Origin: Azotobacter beijerinckii
GTDB lineage: Bacteria; Pseudomonadota; Gammaproteobacteria; Pseudomonadales; Pseudomonadaceae
DNA length: 64,000 bases
Direction of reading: 5' to 3'
NCBI RefSeq assembly: GCF_900110885.1
Contig: NZ_FOFJ01000008.1
Span: forward strand, 1 to 64,000
Below the pieces are notes generated by a model. It was given only the letters and a program-made list of their open reading frames with translations. It had not been told where the DNA came from and ran no database searches. Positions within the stretch are counted from its first letter, which is position 1, and each line of letters starts with the position of its first letter. The position numbers and the translations under genes are program-made. This document shows positions 19,953-29,641 of this stretch, piece by piece.

Positions 19953-20017
19953 GGCGTATCAACCTGTACTGGAAAAAGCGGGGCGCCCGCAGGCGCCGGT
20001 GGATGAGTTCGGCAGGA

Positions 20018-20032
20018 GCAGGTTGCGTGCCA
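20018..20032 (-). promoter_or_regulatory. Sigma-54 promoter of ribBA-nitroreductase
   Basis: Minus strand reads TGGCACGCAACCTGC: a perfect -24 (TGGCACG) and CTGC at -12 with correct spacing. Predicted start near 20007, about 55 nt before the ATG. Confidence 0.75.
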
Positions 20033-20083
20033 GCCCGCCGGGGGCGGATTTCCGGGGCTGACCGGACGGCAACGGCAGCCGGA

Positions 20084-20131
20084 CTGTTGCGTCGGCGACA
20101 GTCCGTGCGAATGCTGTTGCCTGCCGGACAG
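20084..20131. promoter_or_regulatory. Paired enhancer-like sites upstream of ribBA
   Basis: CTGTTGCGTCGGCGACAG (20084-20101) and CTGTTGCCTGCCGGACAG (20114-20131) are 30 bp apart and centred near -86 and -116 of the predicted sigma-54 start. They match the recurrent sulfur-block motif. Confidence 0.65.
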
Positions 20132-20212
20132 CGTTCTGTTGATTGGGCTGGCGCGTCGGGCTGTTCAGCTCCGGTGCGTTAGCTGCTTGCCGAGTGGCTG
20201 GACAGCCCCTGT

Positions 20213-20736
20213 TTCGGCCCCCCGGCCGAGTCACTTTTTCTTGCCTGGCCAAGAAAAAGTAACCAAAAAGAAGGCCACCCCCGTCGTTAGGCCCTGCGCT
20301 TCGCTCCGGGTCCCCTCGCTCCGTCGCCGCTCCAGGGGCCCGGCCCGAAGGGCCATCCATGGCCCACGGGCCTTTCGCCGCATCCCTGCGGCTCAACCCC
20401 TTGCGCGGCGATTCCGTTCGGCCTGACGAAGGGGGAATGGGTGCAAGCCCCACCTCCGCGAAGGACAAAAAGCTTTTTCAAGCGTGATTCCAGACCTGCA
20501 GGCAACTACCCGGCCCCGTTCAGGAGGCCGAGCGCGGGCGTCGCGGAGGGGGTGAGCCGCAGGGATGCGGCGAAAGCCGTAAAGGGGCATGGATGCCCCT
20601 TGTACGGCGGCCCCCGGAGCAGCGCCGGAGCGGGGGAACCCCGGCACAGCCGGGGCCGGATGATCGGGTGTGTTTTCTCTTTGGTTACTTTCTCTTTGCA
20701 CAAGCAAAGAGAAAGTGACTCGGCCGGGGGGCCGAA
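20213..20736. repeat. 524-bp non-coding element bounded by 25-bp perfect inverted repeats
   Basis: Positions 20213-20237 and 20712-20736 are perfect inverted copies (25 of 25). Inside each end is a further hairpin: 20233-20243/20250-20260 (11-bp arms ACTTTTTCTTG) and 20687-20699/20704-20716 (13-bp arms ACTTTCTCTTTGC). Both are followed inward by a shared AGTAACCAAA-type segment. Similar AAGAAAAAGTAACCAAA repeats are dispersed in many gammaproteobacteria. No convincing gene lies inside. It could be a non-autonomous mobile element or paired repeats brought together. Confidence 0.7.
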
Positions 20737-20863
20737 AAAGGGAGTATCGAACTACTCGGTAATCGGCCATTTCCGAAAAAGGAGCGTCAACCCACTCGGC
20801 AAACAGCCATGCCAAGGCCCATACAACTTTGCCAACCCGCCATCCGGCGAGCATTTCACGCGA

Positions 20864-21640
<777 letters not shown>

Positions 21641-21696
21641 GGGAATATCCCTCCATTCGAGTCGCGTGCCGACCACGGCAACCGCGCAATGCAATA

Positions 21697-21794
21697 CGTA
21701 GGGCGGGTTAGGCCGCCAGGCCGTAACCCGCCGAGCGGCCGTCGTGTCGGCATCCTTGGCGGGTTACGCCGCTGTACGGCTAACCCGTCCTACG
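21697..21794. repeat. REP-like palindromic element inside the LIV-type operon
   Basis: Outer arms 21697-21711 and 21780-21794 are inverted (14 of 15), and inner arms GTAACCCGCC (21723-21732) and GGCGGGTTAC (21758-21767) are perfect. It sits between the first binding-protein gene and the livF-like gene and could lower downstream expression or stabilise the upstream mRNA. Confidence 0.7.
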
Positions 21795-21798
21795 GTTC

Positions 21799-23139
21799 CT
21801 ACTGCTCGGCGCGGCAGTCGCGCACGGTGATGCCCTTCTCCTTGGCATAGGCGGCCGACTTGGCCTCGATCAGCGGGCGCAGGGTCTGGCGGTCGGCCTG
21901 CACCCAGTCGCTGACCAGCAGCCACTTCTCGCCGTCCCACTGCTGCACGCGGGCGGCGCCGCCGCCCTCGTGGTCCGAACAGCTCACCTGCAGCGGTTGC
22001 AGCAGGCCGGCGAAGCCGATCTGCTTCAGGCGCGCCTCGTCGATCTTGAGGTGCTCGAACGCCCAGCGCCCTTCCTCGCCGTTCAGCGGGCGGTTGCCGA
22101 ACTTAGCCTGGCCGGCGCGCAGCGCCTCGACCGCGATGGCCGCGTTGACCAGGCCGATGTTGTAGTACACCTTGCCGAAGTAGCTGGGGTCCTTGAGGTC
22201 GCTCTTGCCCTTGTCGAGGATCTGCTCGCGCAGGCGCTGGTGGATCTCGAAGCCGTCGCCGCCGGGGAACGGCGCCAGCGCCTGGTAGCCCTTGGCGGCG
22301 GCGCCGGCCGGGATCACGTCGGCCTCGGAGCCGGCCCACACGTCGCCGATGATGTGGTCGGCCGGGAAGCCGAAGCGCGCCGCGGTCTTCAGCGCCACCG
22401 GGGTCGATACGCCCCAGGTGCGCAGGAACACCCAGTCCGGCTTGAGCTGGCGTACTTGGCGCCACTGCACCGATTGCTCGTTGCCGGGGTGGGCGACCGG
22501 AATCTGGATGTTCTCGAAGCCGTACTTCTGCGCCAGCAGCTCGATGGCCGCCTGGGTTTCCCGGCCGTAGGGGGAGTCGTGGTAGACGGTGGCGATCTTC
22601 TTACCCTTGAGCTTGTCGAAACCGCCCTCGCGCTGGGCGATGTAGTTGATGCCCACCGAGGCCTGCCCGTAATAGGTGAGCAGCAGCGGGAAGGCATAGG
22701 GGAACACGCTGCCGTCGGTGGACTCGGTGCGCCCGCCGGCCGGATCGATCAGCGGGATGCGGTCCGCCGCGCCCTTCTCCATCAGCGCGTAGGAGGCCGG
22801 GGTGCTGTGGGTGAGGAAGAACGCCACCGGCGCGCCGTCGCGGCCGTTCTTGAAGCGCTCGTAGCACTCGACGATGCGGTCGGTGCTCCACTCGGTCTCG
22901 CACTCCTCCCAGGCGATCTTCACGCCGTTGATGCCGCCTTCCACCTCGTTGACGTAGCGCAGGTAGTCGATGGTGCCGGCCCACCAGGGGATGCCGCTGG
23001 AGGCGTAGGGGCCGACCCGGTAGGTGGCCAGCGGGACGAACTGCTCGTTGGGCGCCGCCTGGGCGAGCGCGGGCAGGACGCTGGACGCGCTCAGGGCAAG
23101 GACCGCGCCGGCGATGGCGCGTTGCAGGGATTGACGCAT
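21799..23139 (-). CDS. LIV-type periplasmic substrate-binding protein, copy 1
   Basis: A 446-residue type I periplasmic binding protein (Peripla_BP_6). The signal peptide starts MRQSLQRAIAGAVLALSASS, with cleavage near residue 28 after AQA. The mature protein shows ASSGIPWWAGTIDYLRYVNE, CETEWSTDRIVECYERFK and YGRETQAAIELLAQKYGF. It is clearly homologous along its whole length to the next gene, also 446 residues, so the pair is a tandem duplication. Differences cluster in the 80-residue lobe around the ligand region (FFLTHSTPASYALMEKGAAD here against VYQPNGAPAAYALADKAAAD there), suggesting different ligands. Confidence 0.9.
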   Translation of the reverse strand: MRQSLQRAIAGAVLALSASSVLPALAQAAPNEQFVPLATYRVGPYASSGIPWWAGTIDYLRYVNEVEGGINGVKIAWEECETEWSTDRIVECYERFKNGRDGAPVAFFLTHSTPASYALMEKGAADRIPLIDPAGGRTESTDGSVFPYAFPLLLTYYGQASVGINYIAQREGGFDKLKGKKIATVYHDSPYGRETQAAIELLAQKYGFENIQIPVAHPGNEQSVQWRQVRQLKPDWVFLRTWGVSTPVALKTAARFGFPADHIIGDVWAGSEADVIPAGAAAKGYQALAPFPGGDGFEIHQRLREQILDKGKSDLKDPSYFGKVYYNIGLVNAAIAVEALRAGQAKFGNRPLNGEEGRWAFEHLKIDEARLKQIGFAGLLQPLQVSCSDHEGGGAARVQQWDGEKWLLVSDWVQADRQTLRPLIEAKSAAYAKEKGITVRDCRAEQ

Positions 23140-23186
23140 GGGGGTTGGCTTCCGGAATTCGCGGTGGACGGACATGGTTGCGGGGC

Positions 23187-24527
23187 TCACTGCTCGGCGC
23201 GGCAATCACGCGCAGTGATGCCCTTTTCCTTGGCATAGGCGGCCGACTTGGCCTCGATCAGCGGGCGCAGGGTCTGGCGGTCGGCCTGCACCCAGTCGGT
23301 CAGCAGCTTCCACCTGGCGCCGTCCCACTGCTGCACCTTGGCCGCGCCGCCGCCCTCGTGGTCGGGGCAGGACAGCCTGAGCGGCTGCATCAGCCCGGCG
23401 AAGCCGATGGCCTTGAGGCGCGCCTCGTCGACGTTGAGGTGCTCCAGGCCCCAGCGGCCCTCGTCGCCGGTCAGCGGACGCTGGCCGAACTTCTGCTGAC
23501 CGGCGCGGATCGCCTCGACGGCGATGGCGGCGTTGACCAGCCCGGAGTTGTAGTAGACGCTGCCGAAGCTCTTCGGGTCCTTGAGGTCGCTCTTGCCTTG
23601 GTCGAGGATGTGCTCCTTGATCTTCTGGTGGATCGCGAAGTCGGCGCCGCCCGGATAGGGGGTGAGCGCCAGATAGCCCTTGCCGGCGTCGCCGGCGGGC
23701 AGCACGTCCTCGTCGGAACTGGCCCAGATGTCGCCGATGATCCGGTCGACCGGGAAACCGAAGCGCGCGGCAGTCTTGATCGCCACCGGGGTCGACACGC
23801 CCCAGGTGCGCAGGAACACCCAGTCCGGCTTGGCCTGGCGCACCTGGCGCCACTGCGCGGACTGCTCGTTGCCCGGGTCGGCCACCGGGATCTGGAGGTT
23901 CTCGAAGCCGTATTTTTCCGCCAGCAGCGCCAGCGGACCCTGGGTTTCCCGGCCGTAGGCGGAGTCGTGGTAGACGGTGGCGATCTTCTTGCCCTTGAGC
24001 TTGTCGAAGCCGCCCTCGCGCTCGGCGATGTAGTTCACCACCGCCGAGGCCTCGCTGTAAAAGGTCAGCATCACCGGGAAGTTGTAGGGGAACACGCTGC
24101 CGTCGGTGGCCTCGGTGCGCCCGTAGCCCAGGGTGATCAGCGGGATCTTGTCGGCGGCGGCCTTGTCGGCCAGGGCGTAGGCGGCCGGGGCGCCGTTGGG
24201 CTGGTAAACCGCCACCGGAGCGCCGTTGAGGCCGTTCTTGAAGCGCTCGTAGCACTCGATGCCCTTCTCCGCCGTCCACTCGGTCTCGCACTCCTGCCAG
24301 ACCAGCTTGACGCCGTTGATGCCGCCCTCCACCTCGTTGATGTAGCGCAGGTAGTCGATCATCCCGGCCCACACCGGGATGCCGCTGGAGGCGTAGGCGC
24401 CGACCCGGTAGGTGGCCAGCGGGAAGAACTGCTCGTTGGCTGCCGCCTGGACGAGCCCAGGCAGGGTACTGGAGGCGCCGAGCGCGAGGAGCGCGCCGGC
24501 GATGGAGCGTCGCAAGGATTTACGCAT
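23187..24527 (-). CDS. LIV-type periplasmic substrate-binding protein, copy 2
   Basis: A 446-residue paralog of the preceding binding protein, with signal peptide MRKSLRRSIAGALLALGASS and the same fold and motifs (ASSGIPVWAGMIDYLRYINE, CETEWTAEKGIECYERFK). The two genes are 47 bp apart. It precedes copy 1 in the transcript and follows the permease genes. Two full-length receptors feeding a single LivHMGF core would widen the substrate range. The ligand is not known; context suggests organosulfur compounds. Confidence 0.9.
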   Translation of the reverse strand: MRKSLRRSIAGALLALGASSTLPGLVQAAANEQFFPLATYRVGAYASSGIPVWAGMIDYLRYINEVEGGINGVKLVWQECETEWTAEKGIECYERFKNGLNGAPVAVYQPNGAPAAYALADKAAADKIPLITLGYGRTEATDGSVFPYNFPVMLTFYSEASAVVNYIAEREGGFDKLKGKKIATVYHDSAYGRETQGPLALLAEKYGFENLQIPVADPGNEQSAQWRQVRQAKPDWVFLRTWGVSTPVAIKTAARFGFPVDRIIGDIWASSDEDVLPAGDAGKGYLALTPYPGGADFAIHQKIKEHILDQGKSDLKDPKSFGSVYYNSGLVNAAIAVEAIRAGQQKFGQRPLTGDEGRWGLEHLNVDEARLKAIGFAGLMQPLRLSCPDHEGGGAAKVQQWDGARWKLLTDWVQADRQTLRPLIEAKSAAYAKEKGITARDCRAEQ

Positions 24528-24599
24528 GTCGGTTCACTTCTAAGGATCGATGATGGGTGCTCCTGTCCCGCGGTCGGGTCGAGGGGGATGGAAGTCGTG

Positions 24600-25664
24600 T
24601 CAGAAGCGCAGCGGCCAGCGTGCCAGCCGCTCGCGCAGATGGGTGAGCAAGCGGATCAGCCCCTCCGGCTCCTTGATCAGGAACCAGATGATCAGCACGC
24701 CGAAGATGATCTTCTGCAGGTTCTGCAACTGGCCGGCGTCGACGTTGCCGCCGAGCAGGTTCTGACCGGCGTAGTTGAGCAGCAGCGGCAGCAGGCTGAT
24801 GAAGGCGGCGCCGACGAAGTTGCCGGCGATGCTGCCCATGCCGCCGATGATGATGATGAACAGGATCTGGAACGAGCGGTTGATGTCGAAGCTGCCGGCG
24901 CTGGCGGTGCCCAGGTAGGCGAAGGCCCAGAGTGCCCCAGCCACGCCCAGGTAGAACGAGCTGACCGCGAAGGCCAGGCGCTTGTAGCGGTCGACCGGGA
25001 TGCCGATCACCGCGGCGGCGGTGTCCATGTCGCGGATCGCCATCCAGTTGCGGCCGATCTGGCTGCGCACCAGGTTAACCGCCACCCAGGTCAGCAGCAC
25101 CACGCAGCTCAGGGTCAGCAGGTAACGGCCGGTTGGCGAATGCAGGTCGTGGCCGAACACTTCCAGGCGCGGCGCGCTGATGGTCCCCGAGGAGGCGTAG
25201 TTGTAGAACCACGGGAACTTGGTGAACACCCATTCGAGGAAGAACTGCGCCGCCAGGGTGGTGACCATCAGGTAGAAGCCCTTGATGCGGTTGCTCGGGA
25301 TGCCGAACACGAAGCCGACGCCGGCGGCGATCAGCCCGCCGCCGGCGAGCGCCAGCGGCAACGGCAGCCCCGGCACGCGCAGCAGCAGGCCGTAGGTGGC
25401 GAAGGCGCCGACCGCCATGAAGCCGGCGGCGCCCACCGAGGTCTGCCCGGTGTAGCCGGTCAGCAGGTTGAGGCCCAGCCCGGCCAGCGACAGCACCAGA
25501 AAGGGAATCAGAATGGCGTTCAGCCAGTAGTCGTCGCCCAGCCAGGGCACCAGGCCGAAGGCGACCGCCAGCAGGGCCAGCAGGACCCAGGGCAGGCGGC
25601 GGCGGAGCAGTTCGACCGGGGCGCTGTCGTGGGCGGCGGGAAGGCTGTGGGAAAGGATGCTCAT
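24600..25664 (-). CDS. LIV-type ABC permease (LivM-like)
   Basis: A 354-residue inner-membrane permease of the branched-chain amino-acid class, with about ten hydrophobic helices. Family motifs include LLTGYTGQTSVGAAGFMAVGAF, read here in two parts, and IIIIGGMGSIAGNFVGAAF near the C-terminus. Start at ATG 25664 (MSILSHSLP); the upstream extension overlaps the LivH-like gene and is not homologous. The gene begins 4 bp after the LivH-like stop, indicating tight coupling. Confidence 0.9.
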   Translation of the reverse strand: MSILSHSLPAAHDSAPVELLRRRLPWVLLALLAVAFGLVPWLGDDYWLNAILIPFLVLSLAGLGLNLLTGYTGQTSVGAAGFMAVGAFATYGLLLRVPGLPLPLALAGGGLIAAGVGFVFGIPSNRIKGFYLMVTTLAAQFFLEWVFTKFPWFYNYASSGTISAPRLEVFGHDLHSPTGRYLLTLSCVVLLTWVAVNLVRSQIGRNWMAIRDMDTAAAVIGIPVDRYKRLAFAVSSFYLGVAGALWAFAYLGTASAGSFDINRSFQILFIIIIGGMGSIAGNFVGAAFISLLPLLLNYAGQNLLGGNVDAGQLQNLQKIIFGVLIIWFLIKEPEGLIRLLTHLRERLARWPLRF

Positions 25665-25668
25665 GGCG

Positions 25669-26550
25669 TCATACCCGTTCGATGGCGCGCTCGCCGAACA
25701 GGCCGGCGGGACGGATGTAGAGGAAGGCCAGGGCCAGCACGTAGGCGAACCAGGGGGTGATGCCGCCGCCGATGTGCGCACCGATATAGACCTCGGCGAG
25801 GTTTTCCGCCGCGCCGACGATCAGCCCGCCGACGATGGCCCCGCCGATGGAGGTGAAGCCGCCGATGATCAGCACCGGCAGCGCCTTGAGCACCACCAAG
25901 GAGAGCGAGAACTGCACGCCCTGGCGCGCGCCCCACAACAGGCCGGCGACCAGCCCGACGATGCCGGCCACCGCCCAGACGATCTGCCAGATACGGTTGA
26001 GGTCGATGCCGACGGACAGCGCGGCGCGGGTGTCGTCGGCCACCGCGCGCAGCGACACGCCGATCCGCGTGCTGTTGAACAGCAGCGCCAGCACCGTCAC
26101 CAGCACCCCCGCGGTAGCGGCCGCCACCAGGTCGAACTGGCTGACCATCACCTCGCCGATGAACAGCGGCACGTCGTCGATGCCCAGGTCCAGCGCACGC
26201 ACCTGGGCGCCCATCAGGCCCTGGGCCAGGCCTTCGATGACGAACGACAGGCCGAGGGTGGCCATGAACAGGGTGATCTGCGAGCGGTTGACCAGCGGGC
26301 GCAGCACGGCGCGCTCGATGGCGATGGCGCCGAGGGCCATCACCGCCACGGTGAGCAGCAGGGCCAGGGCGAAGGGCAATCCCTGCTCCTGCAGGCTGAC
26401 GAAGGTCAGCGCGGCGAACAGCAGCATGGCGCCCTGGGCGAAGTTGAACACGCCGCTGGCCTTGTAGATCAGCACGAATCCGATCGCCACCAGCGAGTAC
26501 ATGGTGCCGGCGAGCAGGCCGCCGATCAGGGTTTCCAGGAAGAAGGTCAT
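25669..26550 (-). CDS. LIV-type ABC permease (LivH-like)
   Basis: A 293-residue hydrophobic permease, with LLAGTMYSLVAIGFVLIYKA and VFNFAQGAMLLFAA at the N-terminus and GGFTSIGGAIVGGLIVGAAE in the second half, as in LivH. It forms the membrane channel with the LivM-like protein. It lies directly downstream of the LivG-like ATPase (9-bp gap) and upstream of LivM. Confidence 0.92.
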   Translation of the reverse strand: MTFFLETLIGGLLAGTMYSLVAIGFVLIYKASGVFNFAQGAMLLFAALTFVSLQEQGLPFALALLLTVAVMALGAIAIERAVLRPLVNRSQITLFMATLGLSFVIEGLAQGLMGAQVRALDLGIDDVPLFIGEVMVSQFDLVAAATAGVLVTVLALLFNSTRIGVSLRAVADDTRAALSVGIDLNRIWQIVWAVAGIVGLVAGLLWGARQGVQFSLSLVVLKALPVLIIGGFTSIGGAIVGGLIVGAAENLAEVYIGAHIGGGITPWFAYVLALAFLYIRPAGLFGERAIERV

Positions 26551-26559
26551 GGCGGCTCC

Positions 26560-27348
26560 TTAATGCACCGTACAGAGATAGGCGGCGATCACCTCGGGGT
26601 TGGCCTGCACCTCGGCCGGCGTGCCGTCGCCGACCTTGCGCCCGTAGTCGAGCACCACCACGTGGCCGGAGAGGCCCATGACCACCTGGATGTCGTGCTC
26701 GATCAGCACCACGGTGGTCCCCAGGTCGCGGTTGACGTCGGCGACGAAGCGGCTCATCTCCTGCTTCTCCTCGGCGTTCATCCCGGCCATCGGCTCGTCG
26801 AGCAGCAGCAGGCGCGGCCCGGCGATCAGCGCGCGGCCCAGCTCGACGCGCTTCTGCAGGCCGTAGGCCAGGCTGCCCACCGCCACGTCGCGCCAGGGTT
26901 GCAGTTCGAGGAATTCGAGGACGCCTTCGGCCTGCTCGCGGAACGCCCGCGCCTCGCGGCGCGCGCCCGGCAGGCCGAGGGCCTGGGCGAAGAAGCCGCT
27001 TCGCGTGTGCCGCGACAGGCCGGTGAGCAGGTTGTCGAGCACGCTCATCTTCTTGAACAGCGCGTTGTTCTGGAAGGTGCGGCCGATGCCGCGCCGGGCC
27101 GCCTCCAGCGGCTGGATGCGGCGGAAATGCTCGCCCGCGAAGACCACCTCTCCGGAATCCGGGCGGTACACGCCGTTGAGGATGTTGAGCAGCGAGCTCT
27201 TGCCGGCGCCGTTGGGGCCGATCAGCGCGCAGATCTCGCCGCGGCGCACCGCGAACGAGAGCGCGTTGATCGCCTTGACGCCCTTGAACGACAGGGAGAT
27301 GTCGCGCACTTCGAGGATGGCATCGGGAATGGACTGCACGGCGCTCAT
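26560..27348 (-). CDS. LIV-type ABC transporter ATPase (LivG-like)
   Basis: A 262-residue ATPase. Walker A GPNGAGKSS lies at about residues 44-52, followed by GIGRTFQNNALFKKMSVLDN (LivG-type Q-loop region) and Walker B LLLLDEPMAGMN. The signature segment reads LAYGLQKRVELGRAL, where LSYGxQR/LSGGQ is usual. Start at ATG 27348 overlaps the stop of the AMP-binding-like gene as ATGA. A longer frame reading upstream is only the antisense-phase shadow of that gene. Confidence 0.9.
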   Translation of the reverse strand: MSAVQSIPDAILEVRDISLSFKGVKAINALSFAVRRGEICALIGPNGAGKSSLLNILNGVYRPDSGEVVFAGEHFRRIQPLEAARRGIGRTFQNNALFKKMSVLDNLLTGLSRHTRSGFFAQALGLPGARREARAFREQAEGVLEFLELQPWRDVAVGSLAYGLQKRVELGRALIAGPRLLLLDEPMAGMNAEEKQEMSRFVADVNRDLGTTVVLIEHDIQVVMGLSGHVVVLDYGRKVGDGTPAEVQANPEVIAAYLCTVH

Positions 27349-28307
27349 GCGGCCTGCTCCCGACGTTCGCCGAGCCAGGCGGGAGCCGGGCGTGCCAGCG
27401 GCGGCGCTGCCTCGCCGGGCAGGAGGCGTTCGAGGCGCCGCAGGCCGAGCAGCTCGCGCACCCGTGCCGCGATCCAGCGCTGCAGGCCGCGCTCGGGGCC
27501 GTGCAGCGCCCAGTCGCTCACCTGCCGCGACCAGCTGCCGGCCGGGGCCAGGCGCTGCTCGATCTCGGCGGCCAGCGCCTGCCGGCGTCCTTCCGAGAGC
27601 AGCAGGGCAGTCGGTGCGACGTCGCGACGGTCGCGCGCCGCCGACTCGCTGCTCTCCGGAAAGGCGAAGCCGCTGCCGCTGTCCAGCCAGTGGCGGAGCA
27701 GCAGCCCGAGGCCCTCGCGCCATTCGCTGCCCTCCTCGCACCACACCGTCTCCTGCAGCCGGACGGCACGCCAAGGCTGGATCAGCGGCACGACCGGCCG
27801 GTCATCCTCCAGCGCGGCCAGCGGCAGCACCCGGCAGTTGCCCTGCCGGCGCGCCGCCGACTGGGCGGAGAACAGCAGCAGCTCGCGCGGCAGCTCCTGC
27901 GCGGCCTCCAGCCAGCGCGACACGCCCTCGCGGCTCTGAACGAAGACATGGCTCGGCTGCAGGCGCAGCAACAGGCCGCGCAGTTCGCCGCCTTCCGCCC
28001 GCCGGCAGACCGGAACCACCTGGCCGCCGGCGGCCTGGGCGGCCAGGGCGAGCAGGATCGCCGTCGGTTCCAGGGCGCCGCTCAGCGCCAGGCGGGAACC
28101 GGGGCCGAAGCCCTGGCGCTGCAGCGCCACGCCCAGCCGGGCGACCTCATGCAGCACGTCGACCCAGCGCCAGGCCTTCCAGCGCCCGCGGCGCTTGTGG
28201 CGCAGGGCGACCTGCAGCGGCCGGCCGGCGGCCCAGTGCTTCATCCGCTCGAGGGCGTTGTCCGGCAGGACATCGACGCCGACCGGATTCAGTTCGTGCA
28301 CGCTCAT
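27345..28307 (-). CDS. Truncated or degenerate AMP-binding (acyl-CoA synthetase-like) protein
   Basis: A 320-residue protein whose N-terminal half resembles adenylate-forming enzymes: GRWKAWRWVDVLHEVARLGV, GFGPGSRLALSGALEPTAI and LLALAAQAAGGQVVPV. It lacks the P-loop-like S/T-S/T-G-T-T-G-x-P-K-G motif, the A5/A8 core and the C-terminal lid, and is about half the usual length. The second half is Arg/Leu-rich with no recognised domain. Genes for full-length AMP-ligases occur beside some LIV operons, so this looks like an eroded copy kept in frame. It overlaps the LivG-like start by 4 nt (ATGA). It is probably non-catalytic. Confidence 0.7.
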   Translation of the reverse strand: MSVHELNPVGVDVLPDNALERMKHWAAGRPLQVALRHKRRGRWKAWRWVDVLHEVARLGVALQRQGFGPGSRLALSGALEPTAILLALAAQAAGGQVVPVCRRAEGGELRGLLLRLQPSHVFVQSREGVSRWLEAAQELPRELLLFSAQSAARRQGNCRVLPLAALEDDRPVVPLIQPWRAVRLQETVWCEEGSEWREGLGLLLRHWLDSGSGFAFPESSESAARDRRDVAPTALLLSEGRRQALAAEIEQRLAPAGSWSRQVSDWALHGPERGLQRWIAARVRELLGLRRLERLLPGEAAPPLARPAPAWLGERREQAA

Positions 28308-28362
28308 CGCATTCCTCCCGGCGGGCCCCTGGCCCGCCTTGCAAGTGGGGTCCAGGTTCCGC

Positions 28363-29613
28363 TCAGAAGTAGGCGTTGCGCGGTAGCTCCCGGCCGTTCG
28401 CCTCGTAGTCGCCGATGGCGCGGGCCTTGTAGAGCGCCGGGTTGTGCGAGGCCAAGGTGCGGATGTTGCGCCAGTGCCGGTCGAGCTGCGCCGACTGGCG
28501 GGCCGCCGAGGAGCCGCCGACCTCGAACAGCCGGCTGGCCGCCTCGAGGGCCAGCGCATCCACCACCACCTTGGCCTGGGCGGCACGCAGCGAGGCCTCG
28601 TGGCCGAGGGCCGGATCGACCGCGCCGTCGACGGCGGCGGCGAAGGCGCGATCCTGCGCGTCCGCCGCGGCCAGCACGATGGCCTCGGCGGCGAAGGCGC
28701 TGCTCGACAGCTCGCCGACCACCTGCAGCAGCTGCGGGTCCTCCGGCGGCCGCGCGGCCGCGGCGTGGCTGAAGGTCCGCGCCCGCCCGTGCAGCAGCGC
28801 CGCGGCATCGCTGGTCACGCTGCGCAGGATGCCGGCGATGACCCCGTGCAGATAGAGCTGCGCCAGCGCGTTGAACTGGGTCGCGGTGTCGCGCTGGGCA
28901 ACCTCGTCGGGCTCGACCCGCACGTCGTCGAAGTGGGTCGTGCCGCTGCCGGTGTACTTCTGGCCGATGCCGTCCCAGTCGTCCACGATGCGCACCCCCG
29001 GCCGGCTGGTCGGCACGATTGCGCCGGCCGGGCTGCCGTCTTCGAGGGAGGCGGTGACGAACACCCAGTCGGCATACAGGGTGCCGGTGCTGAAGTACTT
29101 GGTGCCGTTCAGGCGATAACCGTCGCCGTCCGGCGACAGGCGCGTCTCGAACCGGTAGTCGCCCACCGCCTTCGTCGACAGCTCGGTGTAGGCGTTGCCG
29201 AAGATCTCCCCGGCCGCCACCCGGCGCAGGCGCTCGTCGCGCACGGCGCCGGCCGGCGCGCGGAGGAACTCGTCGGTCAGCAGGTAGTGGGCGCGCAGGA
29301 TGTGCGCGACGTCCGGATCGGCCTCGGCCAGCCGGATGACCACCCCGAACAGCTCGCGCAGGCTCGCGCCCCCGCCGCCACTTTTGCGCGGCAGACGCAG
29401 CGCGCCCAGCCGCGCCTGGCGGATCAGCGTCAGCGCCCGCCAGGGATGGCCTTCCTGGCCGGGCTGGCGGCGCGCCTCCGCGTCCCGGGCGATGTCCGCC
29501 AGCAACAGCTCCAACTCCGGGGAGTCGGGCGACACGGCCTCATCGCCCTCCCATGCCGCCGCCTCCACGGCTTCCCCACCTTCAACCACCGCCAACCGAA
29601 CCGGGTTCGTCAT
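28363..29613 (-). CDS. SfnB/DszC-type oxidoreductase 2
   Basis: A 416-residue acyl-CoA-dehydrogenase-fold flavoprotein of the SfnB/DszC group. Seen are GTKYFSTGTLYADWV, DWDGIGQKYTGSGTTHFDDV and the C-terminal DRHWRNIRTLASHNP. The N-terminus has an unusual 30-residue acidic extension (VEGGEAVEAAAWEGDEA). ATG 29613 has a strong AGGAGG upstream. It is 28 bp behind the DszA-like gene. DszC-type sulfoxidation followed by DszA-type cleavage would be a logical pair of steps on a sulfide or sulfone (inference). Confidence 0.87.
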   Translation of the reverse strand: MTNPVRLAVVEGGEAVEAAAWEGDEAVSPDSPELELLLADIARDAEARRQPGQEGHPWRALTLIRQARLGALRLPRKSGGGGASLRELFGVVIRLAEADPDVAHILRAHYLLTDEFLRAPAGAVRDERLRRVAAGEIFGNAYTELSTKAVGDYRFETRLSPDGDGYRLNGTKYFSTGTLYADWVFVTASLEDGSPAGAIVPTSRPGVRIVDDWDGIGQKYTGSGTTHFDDVRVEPDEVAQRDTATQFNALAQLYLHGVIAGILRSVTSDAAALLHGRARTFSHAAAARPPEDPQLLQVVGELSSSAFAAEAIVLAAADAQDRAFAAAVDGAVDPALGHEASLRAAQAKVVVDALALEAASRLFEVGGSSAARQSAQLDRHWRNIRTLASHNPALYKARAIGDYEANGRELPRNAYF

Positions 29614-29641
29614 CGTCCGTTTCCTCCTACCGTTATGCCGT

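Noticed and set aside
19953..20083. Possible FMN riboswitch in front of ribBA
   Set aside because: I looked for the conserved RFN segments (AGGGG and CCCACCG-type boxes) and did not find them. The leader has a sigma-54 promoter instead.
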